This document shows positions 34,597-43,547 of a stretch of DNA of 49,379 nucleotides, in pieces. The stretch is from the NCBI GenBank assembly GCA_024639765.1, contig JAHEHU010000012.1, positions 1-49,379 of the forward strand, written 5' to 3'. The DNA is from Eudoraea sp. (GTDB lineage Bacteria; Bacteroidota; Bacteroidia; Flavobacteriales; Flavobacteriaceae). The notes below the pieces were generated by a model. The model worked only from the letters and a program-made list of their open reading frames with translations. It was not told the DNA's origin and made no database searches. Every line of letters starts with the position of its first letter. Position 1 is the stretch's first letter. The translations under genes and the position numbers were made by a program.

Positions 34597-35238
34597 TCAA
34601 GGTTTCCAAAGTGAAGGATCCTTTCTCCACTCCATAAGTGTTTGTAATTGTTCTTCTTTCACGTAATTGGTCTCCACGGCTAATTGAATTAAGGTCTCAA
34701 AATCACTAAGCGTATGAAGTACTACTTTGTTTTCCTCAAAATTCTTTGCTGCTACATCAAAACCATAGGTAAAGATGGCGATCATACCTTTTATTTTAGC
34801 GCCATGGTTCGCAAGTGCTTCTACTGCATTTAAACTGCTTTTACCTGTGCTGATCAGATCTTCAATGACCACTACGGTCTGATCCTTTTCCAGAAGACCT
34901 TCTATTTGGTTCTTTCTTCCATGGGATTTAGCTTCTGGCCGCACGTAAATGAATGGCAGGCCCAGATACTCTGCCACCAGAACGCCTATGCCAATAGCTC
35001 CTGTAGCCACTCCGGCAATTATATCGGGTTTCCCGTATAATTCTTCTACCTGTTTTGCGATCTCTTCCTTCACATAGTTCCGTATCACAGGAAAAGAAAG
35101 AAGGATCCTGTTGTCACAGTAGATGGGAGAATTCCATCCCGAAGCCCATGAAAACGGATTTTCGGGTCTCAACTTAATTGCATTAATTTGCAGAAGAAGT
35201 TCTGCCGTTTTATTAGCAGTGTGCTTGTCTAAAATCAT
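34597..35238 (-). CDS. pyrE: Orotate phosphoribosyltransferase
   Basis: A 213-residue enzyme of pyrimidine synthesis. The start is the ATG at 35238; the open frame extends 44 residues further but that part overlaps the NUDIX gene and has no family similarity. The PRPP-binding motif is VVVIEDLISTGKSSL, and AGVATGAIGIGVLVAEYLGLPF and YVRPEAKSHGRKNQIEG are typical. It converts orotate and PRPP to OMP. It starts only 7 bases from the divergent NUDIX start. Confidence 0.96.
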   Translation of the reverse strand: MILDKHTANKTAELLLQINAIKLRPENPFSWASGWNSPIYCDNRILLSFPVIRNYVKEEIAKQVEELYGKPDIIAGVATGAIGIGVLVAEYLGLPFIYVRPEAKSHGRKNQIEGLLEKDQTVVVIEDLISTGKSSLNAVEALANHGAKIKGMIAIFTYGFDVAAKNFEENKVVLHTLSDFETLIQLAVETNYVKEEQLQTLMEWRKDPSLWKP

Positions 35239-35242
35239 GTCG

Positions 35243-35250
35243 CAAATGTA
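35243..35250 (-). promoter_or_regulatory. Candidate -7 box of pyrE, inside the NUDIX start
   Basis: The minus strand reads TACATTTG, a perfect -7 box whose end is 4 bases before the pyrE ATG. With usual spacing transcription would begin at or next to the start codon, giving a leaderless mRNA. No strong -33 element is seen, so confidence is low. Confidence 0.35.
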
Positions 35251-35845
35251 TAAAGTTTTTGTTAATGACGCCCCTTTAGTTTTAACAAACAAACTCTCAG
35301 AAACTGTCAGCGGTGAATATTTCCCTCTAAATGGAACGGCCATCAAAACAGCAATAGATGCCCTGGCCAAAAAGAAGATACAGGCAGCCTATATCTACCA
35401 TCCTAATCATGAGGAAATCCTAAAGAAGTTTACCAAGAAAATACCGTTGGCGGTAGCTGCAGGAGGGGTTGTAACCAATAAACAAGGGAAAGTACTGTTT
35501 ATTTACAGAAATGATAAATGGGATCTGCCAAAAGGAGGTTTAGATAAAGGAGAAACGATAGAGGAGTGTGCGTTGCGTGAAGTGGAAGAGGAGACCGGAG
35601 TGCAGGGTTTGAAGATCGAAAACTTTTTAAAGACCACCTACCATATTTTTAAAAAAAACGGCAAGTACAAGCTTAAAGAAGTACATTGGTTTGCTATGAA
35701 AACTTCGTATAAGGGAAAATTAGTAGGACAGAAAAGCGAGAATATAGAGAAAGTAAAATGGAAAGGACCACACAAGATAAAAAAGGCGCTGGAGAATTCA
35801 TATACTAATATTCGAACGCTATTTGAAGTGGACAAATTTCATTAA
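35246..35845 (+). CDS. NUDIX hydrolase
   Basis: A 199-residue protein. The NUDIX box is complete (GGLDKGETIEECALREVEEE then TGV), with GxxxxxExxxxxxxREuxEExGu satisfied. The N-terminal 70 residues are a small extra domain (MYKVFVNDAPLVLTN and AYIYHPNHEEILKKF). NUDIX enzymes cleave nucleoside diphosphate derivatives; the substrate is not predictable here. I chose the ATG at 35246 by fit to relatives; the ATG at 35237 would overlap the pyrE start codon. Its stop overlaps the stop of the response regulator by 4 bases. Confidence 0.9.
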   Translation: MYKVFVNDAPLVLTNKLSETVSGEYFPLNGTAIKTAIDALAKKKIQAAYIYHPNHEEILKKFTKKIPLAVAAGGVVTNKQGKVLFIYRNDKWDLPKGGLDKGETIEECALREVEEETGVQGLKIENFLKTTYHIFKKNGKYKLKEVHWFAMKTSYKGKLVGQKSENIEKVKWKGPHKIKKALENSYTNIRTLFEVDKFH

Positions 35846-36246
35846 GCGGCCTTGGTGATCTCAAGGATGTCATTCTTCCTTATTGGCTTGTTCTTAAATT
35901 CGATTAGGTGATGCGTTTTAGACTTAAAGTGCTCCCACTGTTGCCGGTCAAAAGGGTCTATGGAGGAAGTTACTATATTGATCCTAATCTTTGACTCGAT
36001 ATTTAGGGTCAGGAATTTTTCCAAAAATTGCCATCCATCCATAATGGGCATGTTGATATCAAGAAAGATCACCTCTGGTACCGGAATATTTTGTTCCAGC
36101 ATCTGAGAAATTTCGTCTATGGCCTCCTTTCCGTTTACATACGTCTTGATCTCATCGGCCAGGTCAAAGGAATTCAACATCTTTTTGATCCCAAAAACAG
36201 TAATGGGATCATCATCAATGATACAAATGCTTTTAATTTTTTTCAT
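35842..36246 (-). CDS. Single-domain response regulator
   Basis: The 134-residue receiver domain has the acidic pocket in CIIDDDP and the phospho-acceptor aspartate in VIFLDINMPIMDGW, with Lys in FKNKPI at the end. There is no output domain, as in CheY- or Spo0F-like proteins. The ATG at 36246 overlaps the end of the five-PAS kinase gene by 14 bases, so the pair is almost certainly a cognate kinase and regulator. The 11-residue extension upstream is unneeded. Confidence 0.93.
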   Translation of the reverse strand: MKKIKSICIIDDDPITVFGIKKMLNSFDLADEIKTYVNGKEAIDEISQMLEQNIPVPEVIFLDINMPIMDGWQFLEKFLTLNIESKIRINIVTSSIDPFDRQQWEHFKSKTHHLIEFKNKPIRKNDILEITKAA

Positions 36247-38890
36247 TGAAGTATATTTTAAATATGGTTCCTTTACCAACTTTACTTTCTACTGTTATTT
36301 TACCATTCATGGCTTCAATTTGATTCTTGGTTATATAGAGGCCAATTCCACGTGCATCAGGGTTTTCATGGAACGTCTTGTACATCCCAAAAAGCTTATC
36401 CCCGTGCTCTTCCAGATCAATACCGAGGCCATTATCCTTAATGGATAAGACAGTATAGTCTCCTTTGGTTTCTGCACTTAAATGAATTACCGGCTTCCTC
36501 ATAGGATCTTTGTATTTTATCCCATTTGTTATAAAGTTCATAAGGATGCTTTCTACATAAGACGGTACCGCTTTTACTTCAATGTCTTCATCTACATCAT
36601 TAATGACCAGGGCATTACTATTCTTTAAAAATGCTATAAGGTTTTGTTCCACCGTATTTATTTTCTCACTGAGATTTATGGATTTCTTATCAAGATTTAT
36701 TTTGGTGCTGATAGCAACCACTTCATTAAGATTTTCCAATGTTTCCAGTAAATTATCAGAGGCTTCCATCAACATTTTTATGATCCTGTTCTTCTCCTCC
36801 GCATCTGTTTCACTTACAAGGAAGTCTAAGAGCATTGAGAAATTAGCGGTGTGCGATCTTAAATTATGAGATACAATGTGAGCAAAATTTATCAATTTTT
36901 TATTCTGATGGGAGGTAACGTTGATCAGGTCATGCAACTCCTCTTCCTTGCGTTTCAGATCGGATATATCCAGGCTGATCCCAATGAGTCCTTTAACGTT
37001 CCCTTTATCACCCCTGAGTGGAATCTTGGAAGTGAGAAAGGTAGTTATAGTACCATCTTTTTTAATATTGATGGTCTCAACACCCAACATAGGTTTACCC
37101 GATTTCATGACTTTAACATCTTCCGCACGGGAAATTTCAGCCACATCCTTGTCATACAGATCAAAATCGGTCTTGCCCAGAACCTCAGATTGATCTTTAA
37201 AGCCCATGTAATCCAATTCTGCTTTATTGACCAATATCTTTCGAGAATCAAGGTCTTTAATAAATACGTTAAGCGGCAGATTGTCTATCAAGGTCCTTAA
37301 CAAAGTTTGTTCTTCCTTGAGTTGAATCTCTTTTAATTTGCTTTCAGAAATGTCTTGAGCAGTAGACCACAAGAGTTTTCTTCCTTTTTTGTTTCCTACC
37401 AGGGATCCACTTACCAAAACGGGGAATTTTGTACCGTCCTTTCTAATATATTGCTGTTCTTCCGGTCCAAAAGCATTGTTGCTCTCAATCTCTTTTTTAA
37501 TCCTGAGCAATTGCGTTTTGGAAACAGTAACCAGAATATCCTGAACCTTTAAAGAGCCAATATGATCTTTGTTATAGCCTGTGGTCTCTTCAAATGCAGT
37601 ATTAAAATCGAGAATCTCACCTGTTTCAAAATCGCTTAGAATATAGCTGGTAGGGGATAATTCATATAGGGCCCGGAATTTCTGCTCACTTATCTTCAGT
37701 TTTTTACGAGCCTCAAACATTTCCTTAATCATCCTGCCTTCCGCTAGCAAAGAGACGACCTGATTGTTTTCATCATAGACCGGTATTAAACTAAAGTCTA
37801 CCGGAATCGGGTTCTTATCTTTGTCAAGAACAACGATCTCACTTCGCATGGTCTCACCTTGAGCAGCGGCTTTGATAATCTCCTTAAGCCCGTCTTTTAC
37901 CATATCCGGGATAGGCCACCAGTAGGCATCCCAGAATTTTTTGTTTACAACATCACTTGATTTTAGACCGGAGAATTTCAAAGCAGTTTTATTTATCTCC
38001 AAAAAAGTTCCCTGGGTATCCAGGATGCCGGTAAACTGATAAGACGAATTAAAGATGGTACTGAAGTGACGCTCTTGTTGTTTGGTCTTTTCTTCGGACA
38101 TAATGGAAGGGGTTATATCCCGAAAGACACCAACCAGGCCAATAAATTTATCCTCTTTAAAAATTGGTTTACCCTTGGCTATAACCGTTATTTCTCTCCC
38201 TTTAGCCGTAATGAGTTGGCATTTCTCTTCCCATGGTTCTTTAAATTGTATGGCCCTGTCCACGGCCATTGCAATTGTATTGCGGCTGTACCCTTCCTTA
38301 TAAAAGTTTATTGCCGTATCTATGTTTGGTTCATAGGAGGAGACCACATCGTGTAACTTCTTGGTAGTATCACACCAATGAAGACTGTTGCGTTCAACGT
38401 CGTATTCCCAGCTCCCAACATCAGTTACCTCAGATTGTGTATCTAGTAGCGTTGCTAATTTTTCTGCCCGGAGTTCCAGTGTAACCCTATTGGTGATATC
38501 TTCGGTTTGAAGAATAACCCCAATTATATTCTCTTTTTCGTCGTACCATGGAATATTCTGCCATTCGAACCAGTGTTCATTCTTGTCATTATCGAAGTGT
38601 CGGTGAATTCCCTTGTCTGATTTTTCTCCTTTGAGACACTTTTTTAACACCAGTTCCCATTCTTCGCTGATCTCCTCAAAAAGGGCATAGATAGATTGCC
38701 CAATAACTTGGGTCTTCTCAAAATCAAAATCCTTGATCCACTTGTCAGAAACAAATTCTACTTCAAATTTTTTATTAATAAAGGCAGTTGCCGTTGGCAA
38801 CTGTCTAATGAGGTAGTCAAAGGTTACTGTAGGGGTTCCACGCAACATTCTGTTGTAATTTCTTACTAATGTATTCTGATTATTCAACAT
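36233..38890 (-). CDS. Sensor histidine kinase with about five PAS domains
   Basis: The 885-residue protein has no membrane helix, so it should be cytoplasmic. PAS domains lie at about 25-135, 145-262, 275-388, 400-517 and 525-645; several end with the PAC-type VGVFRDIT, LLWSTAQDIS and LIGISLDIS. The kinase core has the phospho-acceptor His675 in HIVSHNLRSH, the N-box at 785-789 (NFITN), DNGLG at 819-823 and RGIGLYITKN. This HNLRS type is common in Bacteroidetes. PAS domains could bind haem, flavin or small ligands; no cysteine-based LOV motif (GRNCRFLQ) is visible, so blue-light sensing through LOV is not supported. Confidence 0.92.
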   Translation of the reverse strand: MLNNQNTLVRNYNRMLRGTPTVTFDYLIRQLPTATAFINKKFEVEFVSDKWIKDFDFEKTQVIGQSIYALFEEISEEWELVLKKCLKGEKSDKGIHRHFDNDKNEHWFEWQNIPWYDEKENIIGVILQTEDITNRVTLELRAEKLATLLDTQSEVTDVGSWEYDVERNSLHWCDTTKKLHDVVSSYEPNIDTAINFYKEGYSRNTIAMAVDRAIQFKEPWEEKCQLITAKGREITVIAKGKPIFKEDKFIGLVGVFRDITPSIMSEEKTKQQERHFSTIFNSSYQFTGILDTQGTFLEINKTALKFSGLKSSDVVNKKFWDAYWWPIPDMVKDGLKEIIKAAAQGETMRSEIVVLDKDKNPIPVDFSLIPVYDENNQVVSLLAEGRMIKEMFEARKKLKISEQKFRALYELSPTSYILSDFETGEILDFNTAFEETTGYNKDHIGSLKVQDILVTVSKTQLLRIKKEIESNNAFGPEEQQYIRKDGTKFPVLVSGSLVGNKKGRKLLWSTAQDISESKLKEIQLKEEQTLLRTLIDNLPLNVFIKDLDSRKILVNKAELDYMGFKDQSEVLGKTDFDLYDKDVAEISRAEDVKVMKSGKPMLGVETINIKKDGTITTFLTSKIPLRGDKGNVKGLIGISLDISDLKRKEEELHDLINVTSHQNKKLINFAHIVSHNLRSHTANFSMLLDFLVSETDAEEKNRIIKMLMEASDNLLETLENLNEVVAISTKINLDKKSINLSEKINTVEQNLIAFLKNSNALVINDVDEDIEVKAVPSYVESILMNFITNGIKYKDPMRKPVIHLSAETKGDYTVLSIKDNGLGIDLEEHGDKLFGMYKTFHENPDARGIGLYITKNQIEAMNGKITVESKVGKGTIFKIYFNEKN

Positions 38891-39078
38891 TATTTAATGA
38901 TTGTTGTGAACCGGTCAAATCTCGTTGTGTGCGTACATTATTCTATGGAATGTAAGCAAATACATCACTAAAGTAAGAAAAAACTTACAAAAAGATTATG
39001 TGAAAAATACTTTAGTTAGAAAAGTTGAATTTTGGAGAGTGTATATGTAAGAGCCATCAAGGTTAGCGGAAAATCCAA

Positions 39079-39531
39079 TCATAACCTTACCGTATCAGGA
39101 ACCAGTGATGTATAATCACCGCCATTTCGGATCACATCCCGAACAATAGAAGAACTGATGTAGGATTTTCCCGATGAGGTTAGCAAAAATACCGTCTCAA
39201 TTCCTGATAGTTTTCTATTGGTATGAGCGATGGCCTTTTCAAATTCAAAATCGGCCGGATTACGAAGCCCTCTCAAAATAAATTGTGCATTTACTTTCTG
39301 ACAAAAATCAATAGTAAGACCAGTGTAGGTATCCACTTTAATTTTCTTCTCCCCTTTGAAAGCATTTTCTATAAAGGACCTCCGTTGCTTCTCTGAAAAC
39401 ATATACTTCTTATCAGCATTGCTTCCAATGGCAATAATGATCTCATCAAAAAGTTGCGTTCCCCGTTCAATAATATCAAAATGTCCTAAGGTAATAGGAT
39501 CAAAAGAACCCGGGAAGATAGCACGTCTCAT
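39079..39531 (-). CDS. coaD: Phosphopantetheine adenylyltransferase
   Basis: A 150-residue nucleotidyltransferase with the (T/H)xGH motif in FPGSFDPITLGHFDII and the second nucleotide-binding motif YISSSIVRDV. It makes dephospho-CoA from 4'-phosphopantetheine, the fourth step of CoA synthesis. LRGLRNPADFEFE is also diagnostic. The gene lies 37 bases after ddl on the same strand and is probably co-transcribed. A weak GTAAG/CTTAC hairpin lies at about 38971-38988. Confidence 0.96.
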   Translation of the reverse strand: MRRAIFPGSFDPITLGHFDIIERGTQLFDEIIIAIGSNADKKYMFSEKQRRSFIENAFKGEKKIKVDTYTGLTIDFCQKVNAQFILRGLRNPADFEFEKAIAHTNRKLSGIETVFLLTSSGKSYISSSIVRDVIRNGGDYTSLVPDTVRL

Positions 39532-39568
39532 ATATATGGGCTGGTTTTAAGAATAAAGGTACTTATTT

Positions 39569-40543
39569 TTAGTCTAAAGCTTCTTCAATGGCACTATCAA
39601 AAAGTTCGGTCAATGATATTCCTGCTGCCCGGGCTTGTTGCGGTAAAATACTTTGTTCGGTAAGCCCCGGTGTAGTATTCATTTCCAACATATACGGAAT
39701 GGTATCGATCAAAATAAATTCACTGCGTGTATACCCCTTCATTTTTAGCACCTCATAAGCAAGTTTGGCAATATGCTCTACATTTCTTTTTTCCGTTACT
39801 GAAATCCTGGCCGGTGTGATCTCCTGTGACTTTCCTTCATATTTTGCTTCATAATCAAAGAAATCATTCTCAGTGACTATTTCTGTAATGGGCAATACTT
39901 TGGTTTTACCTTTATACGTAATTACACCTACTGAGACCTCTGTTCCCTTTAAATAGGATTCAATGATGATCTCGCTGTCTTCCTTATACGCTTTCTCAAT
40001 TGCCGGTAAGAGCTGATCCTTACTGTAGACCTTGGAGATCCCAAAACTACTGCCGGCCTTGTTGGCCTTAACAAAGCATGGCAGACCTACTTTCTTAATG
40101 ATCTCATCTTCATTTATTATATCTCCTTCATTTAGATAGAACGAGGTAGCTGCCTTTACCCCATATGGTTTTAGGACACTTAACAGATCTCGTTTATTAA
40201 ACGTTAAAGCCGCCTGATAATAACCGCATGAAGTTTGTCTCAACCCCAGTAATTTAAAGTAAGATTGCATAAGTCCGTCTTCACCAGGTGTTCCATGAAT
40301 AGCATTGAACACGCAATGAAAGGAGATCTTTGTGTCGCCCATGTTCACTGTAAAATCTTCCTTGTTAACCTTAAATTCCTTATCAGAATCGTCTAAACAG
40401 ACCCATTTTTCCGTAGATATTAAGATTCGGTATGGCGAATATCTATCCCTGCTTAAGTGCTGGTATACATTTTGGCCGCTGAGTAAGGAGATCTGATGCT
40501 CACTTGAATAGCCGCCCATAATGATTGCAATATTCAATTTCAT
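39569..40543 (-). CDS. ddl: D-alanine--D-alanine ligase
   Basis: A 324-residue ATP-grasp enzyme. Motifs are MGGYSSEHQISLLSG at the N-terminus, FNAIHGTPGEDG, FVKANKAGSSFGISKV for ATP binding, and YMLEMNTTPGLTEQS with the metal-binding Glu and Asn. It makes the D-Ala-D-Ala dipeptide for peptidoglycan. The gene is divergent from the PASTA gene with 109 bases between starts, an arrangement with coaD and rluD nearby that is typical of flavobacteria. Confidence 0.96.
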   Translation of the reverse strand: MKLNIAIIMGGYSSEHQISLLSGQNVYQHLSRDRYSPYRILISTEKWVCLDDSDKEFKVNKEDFTVNMGDTKISFHCVFNAIHGTPGEDGLMQSYFKLLGLRQTSCGYYQAALTFNKRDLLSVLKPYGVKAATSFYLNEGDIINEDEIIKKVGLPCFVKANKAGSSFGISKVYSKDQLLPAIEKAYKEDSEIIIESYLKGTEVSVGVITYKGKTKVLPITEIVTENDFFDYEAKYEGKSQEITPARISVTEKRNVEHIAKLAYEVLKMKGYTRSEFILIDTIPYMLEMNTTPGLTEQSILPQQARAAGISLTELFDSAIEEALD

Positions 40544-40624
40544 TTGTATGCTGGCGAAGTTTGATTCATGATCTTTGGACTACTGATATCAAACTCAAAG
40601 TAAAGAAAAAAGCATTCGGTTTCC

Positions 40625-40632
40625 TATCTTTG
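40625..40632 (+). promoter_or_regulatory. Candidate -7 box of the PASTA-rluD operon
   Basis: TATCTTTG is a perfect match to TAnnTTTG and ends 20 bases before the ATG at 40653. A TTTG element 19-21 bases upstream is not seen. Confidence 0.45.
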
Positions 40633-40652
40633 TCTGGTTATAAAGTAAACTT

Positions 40653-41240
40653 ATGAGGAATTTTTTAAATTTTCTTCGCAGTAAGACGCTGCTGATCAAT
40701 CTTGGTCTCGCCATGGTCGCTATTATTGTATTATCATGGCTGGCGTTGCAGTGGCTCAAGGGGTCAACCCATCACGGAGAACTGGTAGAAGTGCCCAATC
40801 TTTCAAAAATGTCTGTCACCGATATGCGTGACGCCATAGACAACGCAAACTTGCGGTACGAAGTGCTAGATTCTGCCAATTATGACCCGGATTATCCAAG
40901 ATTCTCAATTATAGAACAAAATCCGCCTGCCGGAAATATGGTAAAGGAGAATCGCAAGATCTACATCACTATTAATCCTTCAGGATATAAGAAGGTAACC
41001 GTTCCCAATATAGTTCAGGTAACACAACGTAACGCTACCTCCATGTTAAGAGCAGTTGGCCTGGACGTGCAAAGGGTGACCTATATAGATGAATTGGGGA
41101 AGGATATGGTATATTACGCAAAATTTAAGGGAAAGAATGTTAGTCCCGGGGATAAATTACCAAAGACTTCAAAAATAGAACTCATCTGCGGAAATGGCAC
41201 CATTCCCGGCCGGGCGATGATCAAAGCAGATTCAGAATAG
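40653..41240 (+). CDS. PASTA-domain membrane protein
   Basis: A 195-residue protein with one N-terminal membrane helix (about 14-36) and two periplasmic PASTA domains: VEVPNLSKMSVTDMRDAIDN, ending IYITINPSG, and VTVPNIVQVTQRNATSMLRA, ending IELICGNG. PASTA domains bind peptidoglycan fragments or beta-lactams, mostly in Ser/Thr kinases or penicillin-binding proteins, but no kinase is attached here. With ddl across the divergent promoter and rluD 4 bases downstream, it is likely a cell-wall-associated protein. Its exact role is unknown. Confidence 0.9.
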   Translation: MRNFLNFLRSKTLLINLGLAMVAIIVLSWLALQWLKGSTHHGELVEVPNLSKMSVTDMRDAIDNANLRYEVLDSANYDPDYPRFSIIEQNPPAGNMVKENRKIYITINPSGYKKVTVPNIVQVTQRNATSMLRAVGLDVQRVTYIDELGKDMVYYAKFKGKNVSPGDKLPKTSKIELICGNGTIPGRAMIKADSE

Positions 41241-41244
41241 CCAT

Positions 41245-42270
41245 ATGGATGACTATCAGCCTGCTGACCCTGCCGAAGATGATCTTTTTGAACATCACCG
41301 ATTTACTGCCTCCAAGGGTCAGGAACCACTGCGTGTAGACAAGTTCTTGATGAACTTCATTGAAAATGCTACCCGAAATAAAATTCAACAGGCAGCCAAA
41401 GGTGGTAATATATGGGTGAACAGCAAGGTAGTTAAACAGAATTACAAGGTAAAGGCTGGTGATGACGTTCGTGTCCTGTTTGAACACCCCCCGTATGAAC
41501 ATCTTTTAACACCAGAAAATATTCCTCTAGACATTGTGTATGAGGATGAGGTGGTATTGGTAGTAAATAAACCTGCCGGTATGGTAGTGCATCCGGGACA
41601 TGGAAATTATTCGGGCACCTTGTTGAATGCACTTGCCTATCACAACAAAGACCTTCCGGAGAACGCCAGTGGTAGACCCGGGCTGGTGCATAGAATAGAC
41701 AAGGATACTTCCGGACTTCTGGTGATCGCAAAGACAGATGAGGCCATGACCCATTTGGCCAAACAATTTTATGACAAGACAAGTGAGCGGCAGTATGTGG
41801 CTCTTGTATGGGGTAATATTACAGAAGATGAGGGAACTATAGAAGGACATATTGCTCGTAACCCTAAGAACAGACTTCAAATGCAGGTATTTGTAGAAGG
41901 AGATCAGGGGAAAGAGGCCATAACTCACTACAAGGTCATGGAACGGCTCGGATATGTTACCCTGGTCTCCTGTGTCCTGGAAACAGGAAGAACCCATCAG
42001 ATAAGGGTACATATGAAACATATAGGGCATACACTTTTCAATGATGAACGATATGGTGGTGATAAGATCTTAAAAGGCACCACCTTTACCAAGTACAAGC
42101 AATTTGTGGATAATTGTTTTAAAATATTGCCAAGACAGGCTCTTCATGCAAAGACCCTCGGTTTTGTTCATCCGGTAAGTGGTAAAAAAGTTCAATTCAA
42201 TTCAGAACTTCCTGAAGATATGAGTTTATGCATAGATAAGTGGAGGCATTATTCTAAACATAGTCAGTAG
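41245..42270 (+). CDS. rluD: RluA-family 23S rRNA pseudouridine synthase
   Basis: A 341-residue protein with an N-terminal S4 RNA-binding domain (about 28-85) and the RluA catalytic domain. The catalytic aspartate is Asp152 in HRIDKDTSGLLV, and GRTHQIRVHMKHIGH is the second conserved motif. The closest functional match is RluD, which modifies helix 69 of 23S rRNA, though RluC-type specificity cannot be excluded. It lies 4 bases after the PASTA gene and is surely co-transcribed. Confidence 0.92.
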   Translation: MDDYQPADPAEDDLFEHHRFTASKGQEPLRVDKFLMNFIENATRNKIQQAAKGGNIWVNSKVVKQNYKVKAGDDVRVLFEHPPYEHLLTPENIPLDIVYEDEVVLVVNKPAGMVVHPGHGNYSGTLLNALAYHNKDLPENASGRPGLVHRIDKDTSGLLVIAKTDEAMTHLAKQFYDKTSERQYVALVWGNITEDEGTIEGHIARNPKNRLQMQVFVEGDQGKEAITHYKVMERLGYVTLVSCVLETGRTHQIRVHMKHIGHTLFNDERYGGDKILKGTTFTKYKQFVDNCFKILPRQALHAKTLGFVHPVSGKKVQFNSELPEDMSLCIDKWRHYSKHSQ

Positions 42271-42364
42271 TATAAGTACTTTCAATAGGCCTATCAAAAA
42301 CAATTAGAAAGAGCCTGGACAAAGTATCATATTTCCTTCTTATTTTCGTGGAAAATTGTCGATA

Positions 42365-43126
42365 ATGAAGATTGTAATTTCACCAGCGAAGTCGCTCGAT
42401 TTTGAAACAAAATTACCTACAGCCCAATTCTCCGTGCCTGCTTTTCTACAGGAATCGGAAAGGATCAACAAGGTGCTGGTAAAAAAGAGTCCAAGGTCTC
42501 TTATGCGTTTAATGGATATTTCTTCTCAATTAGCAGAGGTTAACTGGGAACGCAATCAGCAATTTAAATTACCCTTTTCGCCAGAGAATTCCAGGCCAGC
42601 TATTTATGCCTTTAGCGGAGATGTCTATCAGGGATTAGATGCGTATACTTTACAGCAAGACAAAATAGCAAAAATGCAGGATAGCCTGAGAATCTTATCT
42701 GGGCTCTATGGTATACTCAAACCACTAGATCTTATTCAACCATACCGCTTGGAAATGGGTACCTCATTAAAAATTGGAAGGAAGAAAAATTTGTACGAAT
42801 TCTGGAAGACCACCCTTACCAACGCATTAAATGAGGAGTTGGAGGAAGATGAAATACTCGTGAATCTCGCTAGTAATGAATACTTCTCGGCCCTGGATTC
42901 AAAAAATATAAAGGGACCAATTATTACGCCAATTTTCAAGGATTGGAAAAATGATAATTTAAAAGTAATAAGTTTTTTTGCTAAAAAAGCCAGAGGAGCG
43001 ATGGTTAGATACCTTATTGACGCCAACGCAAAGACCCTCGATGATATTCGTGGATTTTCAGGAAATGATTACCAGTTCAGCAAAGAACACACCCTGAAGG
43101 AACACCAACCCGTATTTATCCGATAG
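42365..43126 (+). CDS. yaaA: Peroxide stress protein YaaA
   Basis: A 253-residue protein starting at the ATG at 42365, three codons after a possible TTG. It shows the YaaA/DUF328 pattern: MKIVISPAKSLDFE, the FSGDVYQGLDA segment, ILSGLYGILKPLDLIQPYRL and LASNEYFSAL. In E. coli YaaA lowers free iron during peroxide stress and binds DNA. A weak promoter box TATTTTCG lies upstream. The gene stands alone. Confidence 0.95.
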   Translation: MKIVISPAKSLDFETKLPTAQFSVPAFLQESERINKVLVKKSPRSLMRLMDISSQLAEVNWERNQQFKLPFSPENSRPAIYAFSGDVYQGLDAYTLQQDKIAKMQDSLRILSGLYGILKPLDLIQPYRLEMGTSLKIGRKKNLYEFWKTTLTNALNEELEEDEILVNLASNEYFSALDSKNIKGPIITPIFKDWKNDNLKVISFFAKKARGAMVRYLIDANAKTLDDIRGFSGNDYQFSKEHTLKEHQPVFIR

Positions 43127-43181
43127 AATATTTTTGAATTGCGATCGTTTTAAGAGTATTACATCTGGTTAATACACTTCT

Positions 43182-43547
43182 ATGAAACGATTGATATTTT
43201 TATTTGCAGCTTTTTGTATCATGACAACAGCCTGCTCAGACAGGGACGATGATCTAACTTCTATTAATATCCGTGTAAGAAATATAAGCTCTTTAGTCTT
43301 TGATGAGGTCATAGTAGGCGGAGAAGAGAATGTGTATGAAGCGGTAAACCCAGATTCATATTCTGACTATCAGGAATTCGAAATTGCATACTCCTATGCC
43401 TATATCCAAATAACCGCCGGCGAAGAAGTATTTGTTTTGCAACCCATTGATTTTGTAGGTGAAGAAGTATTGCCCATAGGTTTATACACTTACGAACTAA
43501 ATGTGAATGATGAAGGACAGATCACCTTGGAATTCAAAATTGATTAA
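43182..43547 (+). CDS. Small lipoprotein of unknown function
   Basis: A 121-residue protein with a lipoprotein signal (MKRLIFLFAAFCIMTTAC, lipid cysteine at 18) followed by the acidic SDRDDD that acts as a surface-export signal in Bacteroidetes lipoproteins. The mature part is a small beta-sandwich-like domain (INIRVRNISSLVFDEVIVGG). I recognise no family. It is likely exposed on the outer membrane. Its stop overlaps the ribosomal protein THX stop by 4 bases. Confidence 0.85.
   Translation: MKRLIFLFAAFCIMTTACSDRDDDLTSINIRVRNISSLVFDEVIVGGEENVYEAVNPDSYSDYQEFEIAYSYAYIQITAGEEVFVLQPIDFVGEEVLPIGLYTYELNVNDEGQITLEFKID

Noticed and set aside
35239-35370. N-terminal extension of pyrE by 44 codons.
   Set aside because: The extension overlaps the NUDIX coding region, begins with residues unlike any orotate phosphoribosyltransferase, and an ATG at 35238 gives the normal length.
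36866-37300. A 144-codon open frame antisense to the five-PAS kinase.
   Set aside because: The kinase reading is supported by PAS and ATPase motifs throughout; the opposite frame has none.
36233-38890. The multi-PAS kinase as a blue-light LOV receptor.
   Set aside because: None of the PAS domains shows the GRNCRFLQ-type motif with the flavin-binding cysteine.
41527-42030. A 167-codon open frame antisense to rluD.
   Set aside because: rluD covers the whole stretch with catalytic motifs; the antisense translation resembles no protein family.
42274-42294. Two neighbouring perfect palindromes (AAGTACTT and ATAGGCCTAT) after rluD.
   Set aside because: They are short and could occur by chance; no T-run follows and there is no known operator of this shape for the neighbouring genes.
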